From contig OZ026558.1 of the NCBI GenBank assembly GCA_964020155.1, positions 5,059,969 through 5,123,968 on the forward strand: 64,000 nt of DNA, written 5' to 3'. The first letter of the stretch is position 1; each line of letters starts with the position of its first letter. The DNA comes from Chondrilla cf. caribensis. Its lineage: Eukaryota; Porifera; Demospongiae; Chondrillida; Chondrillidae. Below the pieces are notes generated by a model. The model saw only the letters and a list, made by a program, of their open reading frames with translations. It had not been told where the DNA came from and did not search any database. Positions 1 through 10,004 of this stretch are shown piece by piece. The position numbers were made by a program, and so were the translations under genes.

Positions 1-470
1 AAGCCTTCCCCGTCCTCACCACTAGTGGGTCATGTGATCACTTGTATGTCTCCTCCAAATTGCTGTCAACAAGTATGCGGTTTACGGATACTACTCTGGT
101 GGGTGTGGGAGGATTGCCTCGGAGCTGCGCACAACTCCATATTTGGGCATGTGTTCCTGCGTGACCAGAGTGGTCCAGAAGCCACATACTTCCCGCAACT
201 GGTCATGTGATCACTTGTATGTCTTGTTCAAACGTGACTTGTCAACAAGTACCATTTTTACTACTTCTATTCTTGTGGTGTACTGGTGTGTGTGTGTGTG
301 TGTGGGTGGGTGGGTGTGCTGTGCTTTGATTGGAGTGTTACCTTGTGTGTGTCTGTTAGCCATTGTGTGTGAGTGTGAGTGTATGTTGTACAGTGTGTGA
401 GTGTGTACATTGTACAGTGTGTGTGAGTGTACTGAGTATATATCACACATACATTTGTACACCGTGGTGG
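1..470. repeat. Copy 1 of a tandem-duplicated flank
   Basis: Bases 1-270 reappear almost unchanged at 5991-6263, both followed by a (TG)n tract and a related TTGGAGT.TTACCTTGTGTGTGTCTG segment (copy 1 near 330, copy 2 near 6630). A third, diverged partial copy is at about 6912-7040. No gene is seen here; this is the left edge of the ~6 kb duplication that made genes A and B. Confidence 0.85.
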
Positions 471-2330
471 AATCCACACACTACAGTCCACTGTACACCG
501 TGGTGGAGTCCACACTACAGTCCACTGTACACCGTGGTGGAGTCCACACTACAGTCCATTGTACACCGTGGTGGAGTCCACACACTACAGTCCACTGTAC
601 ACCGTGGTGGAGTCCACACTACAGTCCACTGTACACCGTGGTGGAGTCCACACTACAGTCCATTGTACACCGTGGTGGAGTCCACACACTACAGTCCACT
701 GTACACCGTGGTGGAGTCCACACACTACAGTCCACTGTACACCGTGGTGGAGTCCACACACTACAGTCCACTGTACACCGTGGTGGAGTCCACACACTAC
801 AGTCCATTGTACACCGTGGTGGAGTCCACACTACAGTCCATTGTACACCGTGGTGGAGTCCACACACTACAGTCCACTGTACACCGTGGTGGAGTCCACA
901 CTACAGTCCACTGTACACCGTGGTGGAGTCCACACACTACAGTCCACTGTACACCGTGGTGGAGTCCACACTACAGTCCATTGTACACCGTGGTGGAGTC
1001 CACACTACAGTCCACTGTACACCGTGGTGGAGTCCACACTACAGTCCACTGTACACCGTGGTGGAGTCCACACTACAGTCCATTGTACACCGTGGTGGAG
1101 TCCACACTACAGTCCACTGTACACCGTGGTGGAGTCCACACTACAGTCCACTGTACACCGTGGTGGAGTCCACACTACAGTCCATTGTACACCGTGGTGG
1201 AGTCCACACACTACAGTCCACTGTACACCGTGGTGGAGTCCACACTACAGTCCACTGTACACCGTGGTGGAGTCCACACTACAGTCCACTGTACACCGTG
1301 GTGGAGTCCACACTACAGTCCACTGTACACCGTGGTGGAGTCCACACTACAGTCCACTGTACACCGTGGTGGAGTCCACACTACAGTCCACTGTACACCG
1401 TGGTGGAGTCCACACACTACAGTCCACTGTACACCGTGGTGGAGTCCACACACTACAGTCCACTGTACACTGTGGTGGAGTCCACACACTACAGTCCACT
1501 GTACACCGTGGTGGAGTCCACACACTACAGTCCTGTCCTGTATGTACTGTATGTACACATTGTACATACAGTACATACAGTACACTACAGTCCACTGTAC
1601 ACCGTGGTGGAGTCCACACACTACAGTCCACTGTACACCGTGGTGGAGTCCACACTACAGTCCACTGTACACCGTGGTGGAGTCCACACTACAGTCCACT
1701 GTACACCGTGGTGGAGTCCACACACTACAGTCCATTGTACACCGTGGTGGAGTCCACACACTACAGTCCACTGTACACCGTGGTGGAGTCCACACACTAC
1801 AGTCCATTGTACACCGTGGTGGAGTCCACACACTACAGTCCACTGTACACCGTGGTGGAGTCCACACTACAGTCTATTGTACACCGTGGTGGAGTCCACA
1901 CACTACAGTCCACTGTACACCGTGGTGGAGTCCACACTACAGTCCACTGTACACCGTGGTGGAGTCCACACTACAGTCCACTGTACACCGTGGTGGAGTC
2001 CACACTACAGTCCACTGTACACCGTGGTGGAGTCCACACTACAGTCCACTGTACACCGTGGTGGAGTCCACACACTACAGTCCACTGTACACCGTGGTGG
2101 AGTCCACACACTACAGTCCACTGTACACCGTGGTGGAGTCCACACACTACAGTCCACTGTACACCGTGGTGGAGTCCACACTACAGTCCACTGTACACCG
2201 TGGTGGAGTCCACACTACAGTCCACTGTACACCGTGGTGGAGTCCACACACTACAGTCTATTGTACACCGTGGTGGAGTCCACACACTACAGTCCACTGT
2301 ACACCGTGGTGGAGTCCACACACAATAGTC
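470..2330. repeat. 32/34-bp minisatellite, more than 50 units
   Basis: Units contain GTACACCGTGGTGGAGTCC followed by CAC or CACAC and TACAGTCCA, giving alternating 32- and 34-bp lengths. One interruption at about 1530-1585 is palindromic (GTACATACAGTACATACAGT). The units lack stop codons, so long open frames exist in all three forward frames; these are repeat artefacts, not genes. Confidence 0.95.
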
Positions 2331-2635
2331 CTACTGTAAGTACACACAGTACACACTGTACACACTGTACACACAGAACACACAGCACACACAGCACACA
2401 CAGTACACACAGTACACACAGTACATACATATATGCTCAGTTTAGATGGTCTATCTGTGGTATCAGAGGCTAGATGAAGGGGGTGTGGCCTGCTGCACTG
2501 GCTTCTGATAATCGATGGGATGGTGGTAGCGGGCCCGCCTGGTTGGAGACTGACATCATTGGTAACCATAGTAACAGAATCAACCAAGCAGTTCTAATGA
2601 CATTTCGTTTTATTTTAATGTAATAATTGGTCCTC

Positions 2636-2644
2636 TATATAAAG
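2636..2644 (+). promoter_or_regulatory. TATA box of gene A
   Basis: TATATAAAG lies 43 bases before the ATG at 2687, so transcription should begin near 2665. This decides the start: an in-frame ATG at 2627 lies upstream of the TATA box and is rejected. Confidence 0.6.
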
Positions 2645-2686
2645 CAGCTGCCGGGTGGTGCCGTGGTAACTAGCCAGTGGAGGATC

Positions 2687-4957
2687 ATGAAGGTGGCAGT
2701 TTTTGCAACTGTTCTTGTGTCCCTCTCGGTTACTGTACCAGCTGGAGGTCAGATTGAGCCACAACCCTGTAGTAGAAGCGGGGAGACCGACCTCAATATC
2801 TTCTGTGGTCGTGGTCCAGGAAGTGTCAAGTGCCCCAAGGGGTCTCGCTGTGACATTCACCCCACTGATGCTTTTGCCACCTGTTGCTGTAATGAGACCA
2901 TCTTCAACTGCATTGTAGACCCTTGTACCGTTCAGAGCTGTCCCAACCGGCCAAATGCCACTTGTCAGAGCAACTTCTGTGGTGGGTGTAACGCACGCTT
3001 TTTCAACAAGAATGGTAAAGAAGTGACTGATAAATGTTGTCCGAACAAGTTGAAATTCATCGACGGCAAGTGCTATCACGAGGAGTGCATTTCAAAGCGC
3101 GGTATGACCGAGTGTGAGAAAGATGGAGGCAGCTGTGTTAGCCGAAACAACGGTATTGTGGTGTGCGTACAAGAGAGCCCTTCACCATCACCTGCAGTGG
3201 TCCCTGCCACCAATCTGACTAGTCAGTCCGCAGACCAGCCAAGTCCCTCACCCACAGTTGATGGCAATGTTGATGATGATGATGATGATGATGATGATGA
3301 CCATTGTGATGATGATGATGATGGTGATGATCAAGATCATGATGGTGACCAATGTGATTATGTTGGTGATGGTGATGATGATGACCAATGTGAAGAGGAT
3401 GATGATTGTCGCCATGATGATGATGACAACCATTGTGATGATGGTGATGATGATGGCAATCGTTATGTTGATGATGATGATGATGACGATCGTTATGATG
3501 ATGATGATGATGATGATGGCAACCGTTGTGATGTTGATGATGATGATGACGATCGTTATGATGATGATGACAACCGTTGTGATGATGATGATGACGATCG
3601 TTATGATGATGATGATGATGATGACAACCGTTGTGATGATGATGACGATCTTTATGATGATGATGATGATAACAACCGTTGTCATGATGATGATAATGAT
3701 GAAAATGACGATAGGCATCGTTGTAGAGAGACAAGACCTTATCCACCACGTCCCACTCCTGGAGGGAAACCCCCTCGTTCCCGTCCTCCACCACGTCCCA
3801 CTCCTGGAGGGGAACCCCCTCATTCTCGTCCACCACGTCCCACTCCTGGAGGGGAACCCCCTCGTTCCCGTCCTCCACCACGTCCCACTCCTGGAGGGGA
3901 ACCCCCTCATTCCCGTCCTCCACCACGTCCCACTCCTGGAAGGAGACCACCTAGTTCCAGTTGTCATCATCGTCCCACTCCTGGAAGGAGACCACCTAGT
4001 TCCAGTTGTGATCGTCCCACTCCTGGAAGGAGACCACCTAGCTCCAGTTGTGATCGTCCCACTCCTGAAAGGAGACCACCTAGTTCCGGTTGTGATCGTC
4101 CCACTCCTGGAAGGAGACCACCTAGCTCCAGTTGTGATCGTCCCACTCCTGGAAGGAGACCACCTAGTTCCGTTTGTGATCGTCCCACTCCTGGAAGGAG
4201 ACCACCTAGTTCCAGTTGTCATCATCGTCCCACTCCTGGAAGGAGACCACCTAGTTCCGGTTGTGATCGTCCCACTCCTGGAAGGAGACCACCTAGTTCC
4301 GGTTGTGATCGTCCCACTCCTGGAAGGAGACCACCTAGTTCCGGTTGTGATCGTCCCACTCCTGGAAGGAGACCACCTAGTTCCAGTTGTCATCATCGTC
4401 CCACTCCTGGAAGGAGACCACCTAGTTCCCGTTGTCCAGCTCGTCCCACTCCTGGAAGGAGACCACCTAGTTCCAGTTGTCATCATCGTCCCACTCCTGA
4501 AAGGAGACCACCTAGTTCCAGTTGTCATCATCGTCCCACTCCTGGAAGGAGACCACCTAGTTCCCGTTGTCCAGCTCGTCCCACTCCTAGGGGGGAACCC
4601 CCTCGTTCCCGTCCTCCACCACGTCCCACTCCTAGGGGGGAACCCCCTCGTTCCCGTCCTCCACCACGTCCCACTCCCGGAGAGAAACTGTCTGGTTCCC
4701 GTCCTCCACCACGTCCCACTCCTAGGGGGGAACCCCCTCATTCCCGTCCTCCACCACGTCCCACTCCCGGAGAGAAACTGCCTGGTTCCCGTCCTCCACC
4801 ACGTCCCACTCCTGGAGGGAAGCCATCCCATCCTCCACCACGTCCCACTCCTGGAGAGAAACCACCACGTCCCACTCCTGGAGGGAAACCACCACGTCCC
4901 TCTCCTCCACCACGTCCTCCACCAAGTCCCACGGGAATACCAAGAAACAGAGGTTAA
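2687..4957 (+). CDS. Gene A: secreted Cys-rich protein with Asp-rich and Pro-rich repeats
   Basis: Single exon, 756 aa. Residues 1-21 form a signal peptide (MKVAVFATVLVSLSVTVPAGG). Residues ~27-165 are Cys-rich, with a CCC triplet, a C-P-x(4)-A-x-C-x(4)-CGGCNARFF motif and a second module with CCPNK...GKCY..EC. Residues ~194-348 are a low-complexity acidic stretch of Asp runs broken by NRCD, DRYD and HCDD. Residues ~350-756 are RPTPG-based repeats in two flavours: basic/proline (RPTPGGEPPRSRPPP) and Ser/Cys (RPTPGRRPPSSSCD, some with CHH). A secreted matrix or mineral-binding role is inferred from composition only; no characterised family is recognised. Gene B shares its C-terminus and 3' flank; genes C and D share the Cys module. 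Repeat number may be affected by assembly. Confidence 0.8.
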   Translation: MKVAVFATVLVSLSVTVPAGGQIEPQPCSRSGETDLNIFCGRGPGSVKCPKGSRCDIHPTDAFATCCCNETIFNCIVDPCTVQSCPNRPNATCQSNFCGGCNARFFNKNGKEVTDKCCPNKLKFIDGKCYHEECISKRGMTECEKDGGSCVSRNNGIVVCVQESPSPSPAVVPATNLTSQSADQPSPSPTVDGNVDDDDDDDDDDHCDDDDDGDDQDHDGDQCDYVGDGDDDDQCEEDDDCRHDDDDNHCDDGDDDGNRYVDDDDDDDRYDDDDDDDGNRCDVDDDDDDRYDDDDNRCDDDDDDRYDDDDDDDNRCDDDDDLYDDDDDNNRCHDDDNDENDDRHRCRETRPYPPRPTPGGKPPRSRPPPRPTPGGEPPHSRPPRPTPGGEPPRSRPPPRPTPGGEPPHSRPPPRPTPGRRPPSSSCHHRPTPGRRPPSSSCDRPTPGRRPPSSSCDRPTPERRPPSSGCDRPTPGRRPPSSSCDRPTPGRRPPSSVCDRPTPGRRPPSSSCHHRPTPGRRPPSSGCDRPTPGRRPPSSGCDRPTPGRRPPSSGCDRPTPGRRPPSSSCHHRPTPGRRPPSSRCPARPTPGRRPPSSSCHHRPTPERRPPSSSCHHRPTPGRRPPSSRCPARPTPRGEPPRSRPPPRPTPRGEPPRSRPPPRPTPGEKLSGSRPPPRPTPRGEPPHSRPPPRPTPGEKLPGSRPPPRPTPGGKPSHPPPRPTPGEKPPRPTPGGKPPRPSPPPRPPPSPTGIPRNRG

Positions 4958-5640
4958 CCTGGTTGAGAGGAATACCTGGTGATAAGATTATCTCTACAGA
5001 AATAACTAATCTTTGCTTATAGGAACAACTGATAGATACATCAATATTATACTCTGTGATCATTACTTTATCATCAATTTGGTTATTAGTATTGATAGTG
5101 TGTGCCATCTTGATATCGTGATTGATGTGAAACGAGTTCTAACCAGACACAGTGCTACAAAGTATACAAGCACACAGTAGACAAGCACACAGTAGACAAG
5201 CACACAGTAGACAAGCAAACGGTAGACAAGCACACAGTAGACAAGCACACGGTAGATAAGCACACAGTAGACAAGCACACAGTAGACAAGCAAACATTTG
5301 TACGATGATAATCTCAAATCTATAATCTAACCACATTATATGACTGATCTCTATACTGTGCAAACCTGAGAATCAATTGTATGTATATAGCTGTTCTTAT
5401 GAAGTGACTATGTAGTTGCCTATTTAGCGGGAAAGTTTCGCGGGACAAAACTTTCGCGAATCGCTCAATTTCGCGGATTTCGCGAAAAAAAGTTTCGCGT
5501 TTTTAATGCCCATCACGTTAATTGATTGTCAGACGATTACGTCATTGAGTGTTCACGAATAAAACTTTTGCGAATGCCAGTTTCTTCGCGAAATTCGCGA
5601 AACTTTTAGTCCGCGAAACTGAGATGCTTTCCACCTGGCT
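4958..5640. other. Gene A 3' flank, 15-bp minisatellite and MITE
   Basis: 4958-5165 is near-identical to the gene B 3' flank at 9194-9405. 5165-5295 is a short array of a 15-bp unit (ACAAGCACACAGTAG), also expanded after gene B. 5420-5635 is a MITE-like element listed separately. No coding sequence is seen. Confidence 0.75.
5420..5635 (+). mobile_element. MITE-like element, GCGAAA-rich, copy 1
   Basis: About 215 bp with short terminal inverted repeats around GGAAAGTTTCGCGG and internal TTCGCGAA palindromes. The reverse complement is found at about 13005-13210, including the centre (ATGCCCATCACGTTAA, GATTACGTCATTG). No transposase; non-autonomous. Confidence 0.75.
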
Positions 5641-5694
5641 TCAGCAGTGGACTGGGCACTCCTTTTCATGAATGAATGAACTAGATCTTATGTC

Positions 5695-5697
<3 letters not shown>

Positions 5698-5755
<58 letters not shown>

Positions 5756-5807
5756 ATGTGTGTATGCATGTATGTGTGCATGTACATGTGTGTGTGTTTG
5801 TGTGGCA

Positions 5808-5861
<54 letters not shown>

Positions 5862-5880
5862 CGTGCGTGTGTGTGCGCGC
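5698..5880. repeat. (TG)n microsatellite
   Basis: Interrupted TG tract with CATG and GCGTGC variants, between the MITE and the second copy of the duplicated flank. Confidence 0.95.
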
Positions 5881-5990
5881 ACGCTTACATGTGTATGCAT
5901 ATATGTGTGCATGTATATGTGTGTGTATCCTCATCTGGGGGTTCAAATTTGCTTTGTTTTGTATATAATTAGCATGCGCTAAGTGGTCCA

Positions 5991-6270
5991 GAAGCCTTCC
6001 CTGTCCTCACCACTAGTGGGTCATGTGATCACTTGTATGTCTCCTCCAAATTGCTGTCAACAAGTATGCGGTTTACGGATACTACTCAGGTGGGCGTGGG
6101 AGGATTGCCTCGGAGCTGCGCACAACTCCATATTTGGGCATGTGTTCCTGCGTGACCAGAGTGGTCCAGAAGCCGCATACTTCCCGCAACTGGTCATGTG
6201 ATCACTTGTATGTCTTGTTCAAACGTGACTTGTCAACAAGTACCATTTTTACTACTTCTATTCTTGTGGT
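5991..6270. repeat. Copy 2 of the duplicated flank
   Basis: Matches bases 1-270 with few differences. It precedes gene B as copy 1 precedes gene A, giving an offset near 6 kb. Confidence 0.9.
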
Positions 6271-6272
6271 GT

Positions 6273-6275
6273 ACT

Positions 6276-6345
<70 letters not shown>

Positions 6346-6454
6346 TGTGTGGGTGTGGGTGTGGGTGTGGGTGTGTGTGTGTGTGTGTGTGGGTGTGTGT
6401 GTGTGTGTGTGTGTGGGTGTGGGTGTGGGTGTGGGTGTGTGTGTGTGTGCATGT

Positions 6455-6508
<54 letters not shown>

Positions 6509-6586
6509 ATGTGTGTGTGTGTGCATGTGTGTGTGCATGTTATGTGTGTGTGTGCGCGCGTGTGTGTGTGTGTGCATGTGTGTGTG

Positions 6587-6624
<38 letters not shown>

Positions 6625-6770
6625 GTGCTGCAATTGGAGTATTACCTTGTGTGTGTCTGCTAGCCATTGTACAGTGTGTGAGTGTGTACATTGTGCAGTG
6701 TGTGAGTGTGTACATTGTACAGTGTGTGAATGTGTACGTTGTACAGTGTGTGAGTGTGTACATTGTACAG
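6273..6770. repeat. (TG)n / (GGGTGT)n tract and GTACAGTGTGTGAGTGT repeats
   Basis: About 350 bp of TG and GGGTGT microsatellite, then several copies of a TACAGTGTGTGAGTGTG motif also present near 385-430 in copy 1. Non-coding. Confidence 0.95.
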
Positions 6771-7062
6771 TGTGTGGGTGTACATTTTTGCCACTTCCTG
6801 TGGGTGTGCTATGCTTCACTTGGATTGTTACCTTGTGTGTACATGCGTGTTAGACATGCGTGCACCTCCAGCTGGGGGTTCGTTGAGGGCATGTTTGTTT
6901 AGCAGGAGACCGATGGTCCAGAAGCCTTGCTTTTCCTTACCTCTAGCAGGTCATGTGATTATTTGTATGGCTCCTCCAAAATATAAGTTTTTGTCAACAA
7001 ATACAACTTTTAATACTTCTAATCTGGTGGGTGTGTCAGGGATACCTCAGAGGTGTGGTTGT

Positions 7063-7520
7063 GGTCTTGTATATTGCAACTTGCTACTTAGCACATTCTC
7101 CTGGTTAGTACACACTCCTGGTTAGTACACACTCCCAGTTAGTACTCACTCCTGGTTAGTACACACTCCTGGTTAGTACACACTCCTGGTTAGTATACAC
7201 TCCTGGATAGTACACACTCCTGGTTAGCACATGCTCCTCGTTGGTACACACTCCTGGTTAGCACACACTCCTGGTTAGTACACACTCCTTGTTGGTACAC
7301 ACTCCTGGTTAGCACACACTCCTGGTTAGTACATACTCCTGGTTGGTACACACTCCTGGTTAGTACATACTCCTGGTTAGTACACACTCCTGGTTAGTGA
7401 GTACACCTCACTCACTCCCTAGCTCATGTACACCATGTCAACCAGTACTGATACGTTTAATAAGAAGTACACTTTTGGTGTGCCCTTCGAGGTACTTCCT
7501 AAGCCAGCCTTGCTTTACTT
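7063..7520. repeat. 17-bp minisatellite, left arm of an inverted repeat
   Basis: 7095-7397 is an array of TGGTTAGTACACACTCC. Both flanks also match the reverse complement of 10835-11365: GCAACTTGCTACTTAGCAC before it, and CTAGCTCATGTACACCATGTC with CAGTACTGAT and AAGAAGTACA after it. The arms enclose genes B and C. Confidence 0.8.
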
Positions 7521-8300
7521 ATACTGAGTACTGGTGGGTATACAGCGCCTGCAATGGACCGTGCCTCAGTCCGCCCCCTACTGTGCTGCTACTCTGTCTG
7601 GTACAATTCTTTTCTATGTCCTCCATATTGTAATGTAATACTTATAATATAGTACTATTATAATATAATTGCTAAGTCGTTAGGCGAGGTGATTAATTGT
7701 GGCGCACAATATCACAATGCGTTTGTATGTATGTATATCCATCCTAATCAATTATCGACACCTCAATCGATTGCACAATAGGTAGACGGTACAGCTGATT
7801 AGTCAAAGCTTTTTCAAAAACAGGTTCTGATTGAAAGCCCGCCGCACTAACTATGATGAAGCCTAGGTGACGGAGAGAGCTGTTGAGTGCCAGCAGCACA
7901 AAGAAAGTGGGACGATAAGCCCCGACGATTCGTAGCGGTGGAGTGGATAGGCTAACCTCGATCAGACGTCCCCTGAACGGAAACTATTAACCTTGCTAAA
8001 CTGCTGGGTAAAAACACGGTGTAAGTGAGGCTGATTGCATTTCAATGTATGCCCTAGTATTGAGTATAAATAAGTATAAACATACTTACTGTACTAGTAC
8101 CAGTGTGCATATTTCCTTATTGGGCCACTCTGTGTGGGAGGTCCCTGCTACCTCCTCATGAATTCCACTCTCTAATCACATGCTATGTTTGCTATGTCGC
8201 AATACCTAACACCTTTTTCTACTGATGATGCTTGAGGTTTATGTTTGAGGTGTGAAGTGGTTGTGCAACACCCACCTGTTGTCATGACCTTCTAATCACA
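7521..8300. other. Intergenic region upstream of gene B, with a GC-richer block
   Basis: No open frame is convincing. 7800-8050 stands out from the AT-rich surroundings as a non-repetitive, GC-richer block containing a box-A-like GCGGTGGAGTGGATAGGC; it may be a tRNA-derived SINE or a structured RNA, but neither could be identified. Confidence 0.35.
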
Positions 8301-8311
8301 TTGTGGTTGCC

Positions 8312-8319
8312 TACATAAA
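8312..8319 (+). promoter_or_regulatory. Putative TATA box of gene B
   Basis: TACATAAA lies about 48 bases before the ATG at 8360, the same spacing as the TATA box of gene A, and supports 8360 rather than the in-frame ATG at 8303. Confidence 0.45.
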
Positions 8320-8359
8320 CTGGGCAGGCTTAGCTGCGATAGCAGAGCAAACGGCCAAC

Positions 8360-9193
8360 ATGTGTGGAAGGGTGACAGCTGTGCTTCTGTTAGTTGCCGT
8401 TGCAGCTGTTGCTGTTGAGAGTGTCCGATTGTGCGAGGAAGGAACTTGTACCGACATATCCAGTGTCACTCCAACCAGTGTGACCCCTGAACCCCTGATT
8501 GAACTACGCTGCCCGATAAAGCACAAACTTATTGGGAAATTCTGTTACTCTAAGAAATGTCGCAAGAAGAAGGGTAGAAGGGCAAGGACGCGATGCAGGC
8601 TACCAGCAGAGGTTCTCCTGAACCCCTCAGCATCTGAGGAACCTCCTCATCCCACTCCTGGAGTGAAACCATCCCGTCCACCACCCCATCATGGAGTGAA
8701 ACCATCCCGTCCACCACCCCATCACGGAGTGAAACCATCCCATCCACCACCCCATCACGGAGTGAAACCATCCCATCCTCCACCCCATCACAGAGTGAAA
8801 CCATCTCATCCACCACCCCATCATGGAGTGAAACCATCCCGTCCACCACCCCATCACGGAGTGAAACCATCCCATCCACCACCCCATCACGGAGTGAAAC
8901 CATCCCGTCCTCCCCCACCCCATCACGGAGTGAAACCATCCCGTCCACCACCCCATCACGGAGTGAAACCATCTCATCCTCCACCACGTTCCACTCCTGG
9001 AGGGAAACCACCCCGTCCTCCCCCACCCCATCACGGAGTGAAACCATCCCGTCCACCACCCCATCACGGAGTGAAACCATCTCATCCTCCACCACGTTCC
9101 ACTCCTGGAGGGAAACCACCCCGTCCCTCTCCTCCACCAAGTCCCACGGGGAAACCACCCCGTCCCACGGGGAAACCAAGAAACAGAGGTTAA
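8360..9193 (+). CDS. Gene B: secreted Pro/His-repeat paralogue of gene A
   Basis: Single exon, 277 aa. Residues 1-21 are a signal peptide (MCGRVTAVLLLVAVAAVAVES). A short module, RCPIKHKLIGKFCY followed by KKCRKKKGRR, aligns with the second Cys module of gene A (CCPNKLKFIDGKCY). The first Cys module and the whole Asp-rich domain of gene A are absent. From residue ~95 the protein is tandem GVKPSRPPPHH units, with two RSTPGGKPPRPPPP units near the end. The last ~20 codons and the 3' flank are nearly identical to gene A, so the duplication is recent or the ends have been homogenised. Function unknown; an extracellular structural role is inferred. Confidence 0.75.
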   Translation: MCGRVTAVLLLVAVAAVAVESVRLCEEGTCTDISSVTPTSVTPEPLIELRCPIKHKLIGKFCYSKKCRKKKGRRARTRCRLPAEVLLNPSASEEPPHPTPGVKPSRPPPHHGVKPSRPPPHHGVKPSHPPPHHGVKPSHPPPHHRVKPSHPPPHHGVKPSRPPPHHGVKPSHPPPHHGVKPSRPPPPHHGVKPSRPPPHHGVKPSHPPPRSTPGGKPPRPPPPHHGVKPSRPPPHHGVKPSHPPPRSTPGGKPPRPSPPPSPTGKPPRPTGKPRNRG

Positions 9194-9399
9194 CCTGGTT
9201 GAGAGGAATACCTGGTGATAAGATTATCTCTACAGAAATAACTAATCTTTGCTTATAGGAACAACTGATAGATACATCAATATTATACTCTGTGATCATT
9301 ACTTTATCATCAATTTGGTTATTAGTATTGATAGTGTGTGCCATCTTGATATCGTGATTGATGTGAAACGAGTTCTAACCAGACACAGTGCTACAAAGT

Positions 9400-9720
9400 A
9401 TACAAGCACACAGTATACAAGCACACAGTATACAAGCACACAGTATACAAGCACACAGTAGACAAGCACACAGTAGACAAGCACACAGTATACAAGCACA
9501 CAGTATACAAGCACACAGTATACAAGCACACAGTAGACAAGCACACAGTATACAAGCACAGGTAGACAAGCACACAGTATACAAGCACACAGTAGACAAG
9601 CACACAGTATACAAGCACACAGTATACAAGCACACAGTATACAAGCACACAGTATACAAGCACACAGTATACAAGCACACAGTAGACAAGCACACAGTAT
9701 ACAAGCACAGGTAGACACAG
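9400..9720. repeat. 15-bp minisatellite after gene B
   Basis: About 21 units of ACAAGCACACAGTAT/G. The same unit follows gene A at 5165-5295 with fewer copies, so the array has expanded since the duplication. Confidence 0.95.
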
Positions 9721-10004
9721 TAAATGTTGGTAGTATGAACATACTTGTGAAGGTTAATTATAACCTCACATGGCTTCTTCACAGACTAATATCATGTTAT
9801 GTTAATTTAATTAAATTGTCATCAACACCTCATATCATACACTGTGTTAGGAGCAGTAGTATATGTGTGTGTACTGAGGTAGGTTATCCTCAACCAGTGC
9901 TGTAACATCATAGCAGATGCACTCGACCTATGGACGTTCGTACAATGTGTGTTGCAAGCTGAACAACGATCATGCAATACGTATGTGGAGTTAGCTCTGT
10001 GTTT
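9721..10004. other. Short intergenic region
   Basis: Unique AT-rich sequence between the gene B repeat array and the 3' end of gene C; nothing recognised. Confidence 0.6.

Noticed and set aside
363..2473. Long open frames of 589-690 codons with HRGGVHT/YTVVEST repeats
   Set aside because: They are translations of the 32/34-bp minisatellite, open in all frames, with no start context, signal or homology.
3219..4831. Minus-strand and alternative-frame ORFs over gene A (HHHH-rich, SRSGTWW-rich, Met/Val-rich)
   Set aside because: Shadows of the Asp and Pro repeat codons. The + frame from 2687 has the signal peptide, TATA box and Cys modules.
5697..6902. Cys-Val repeat ORFs (MCVCVCV...) and their His-Thr antisense frames
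   Set aside because: Translations of (TG)n/(CA)n microsatellites. The same applies to similar ORFs at 22066-22341, 23621-24139, 25034-25468, 46233-46741 and 61308-61832.
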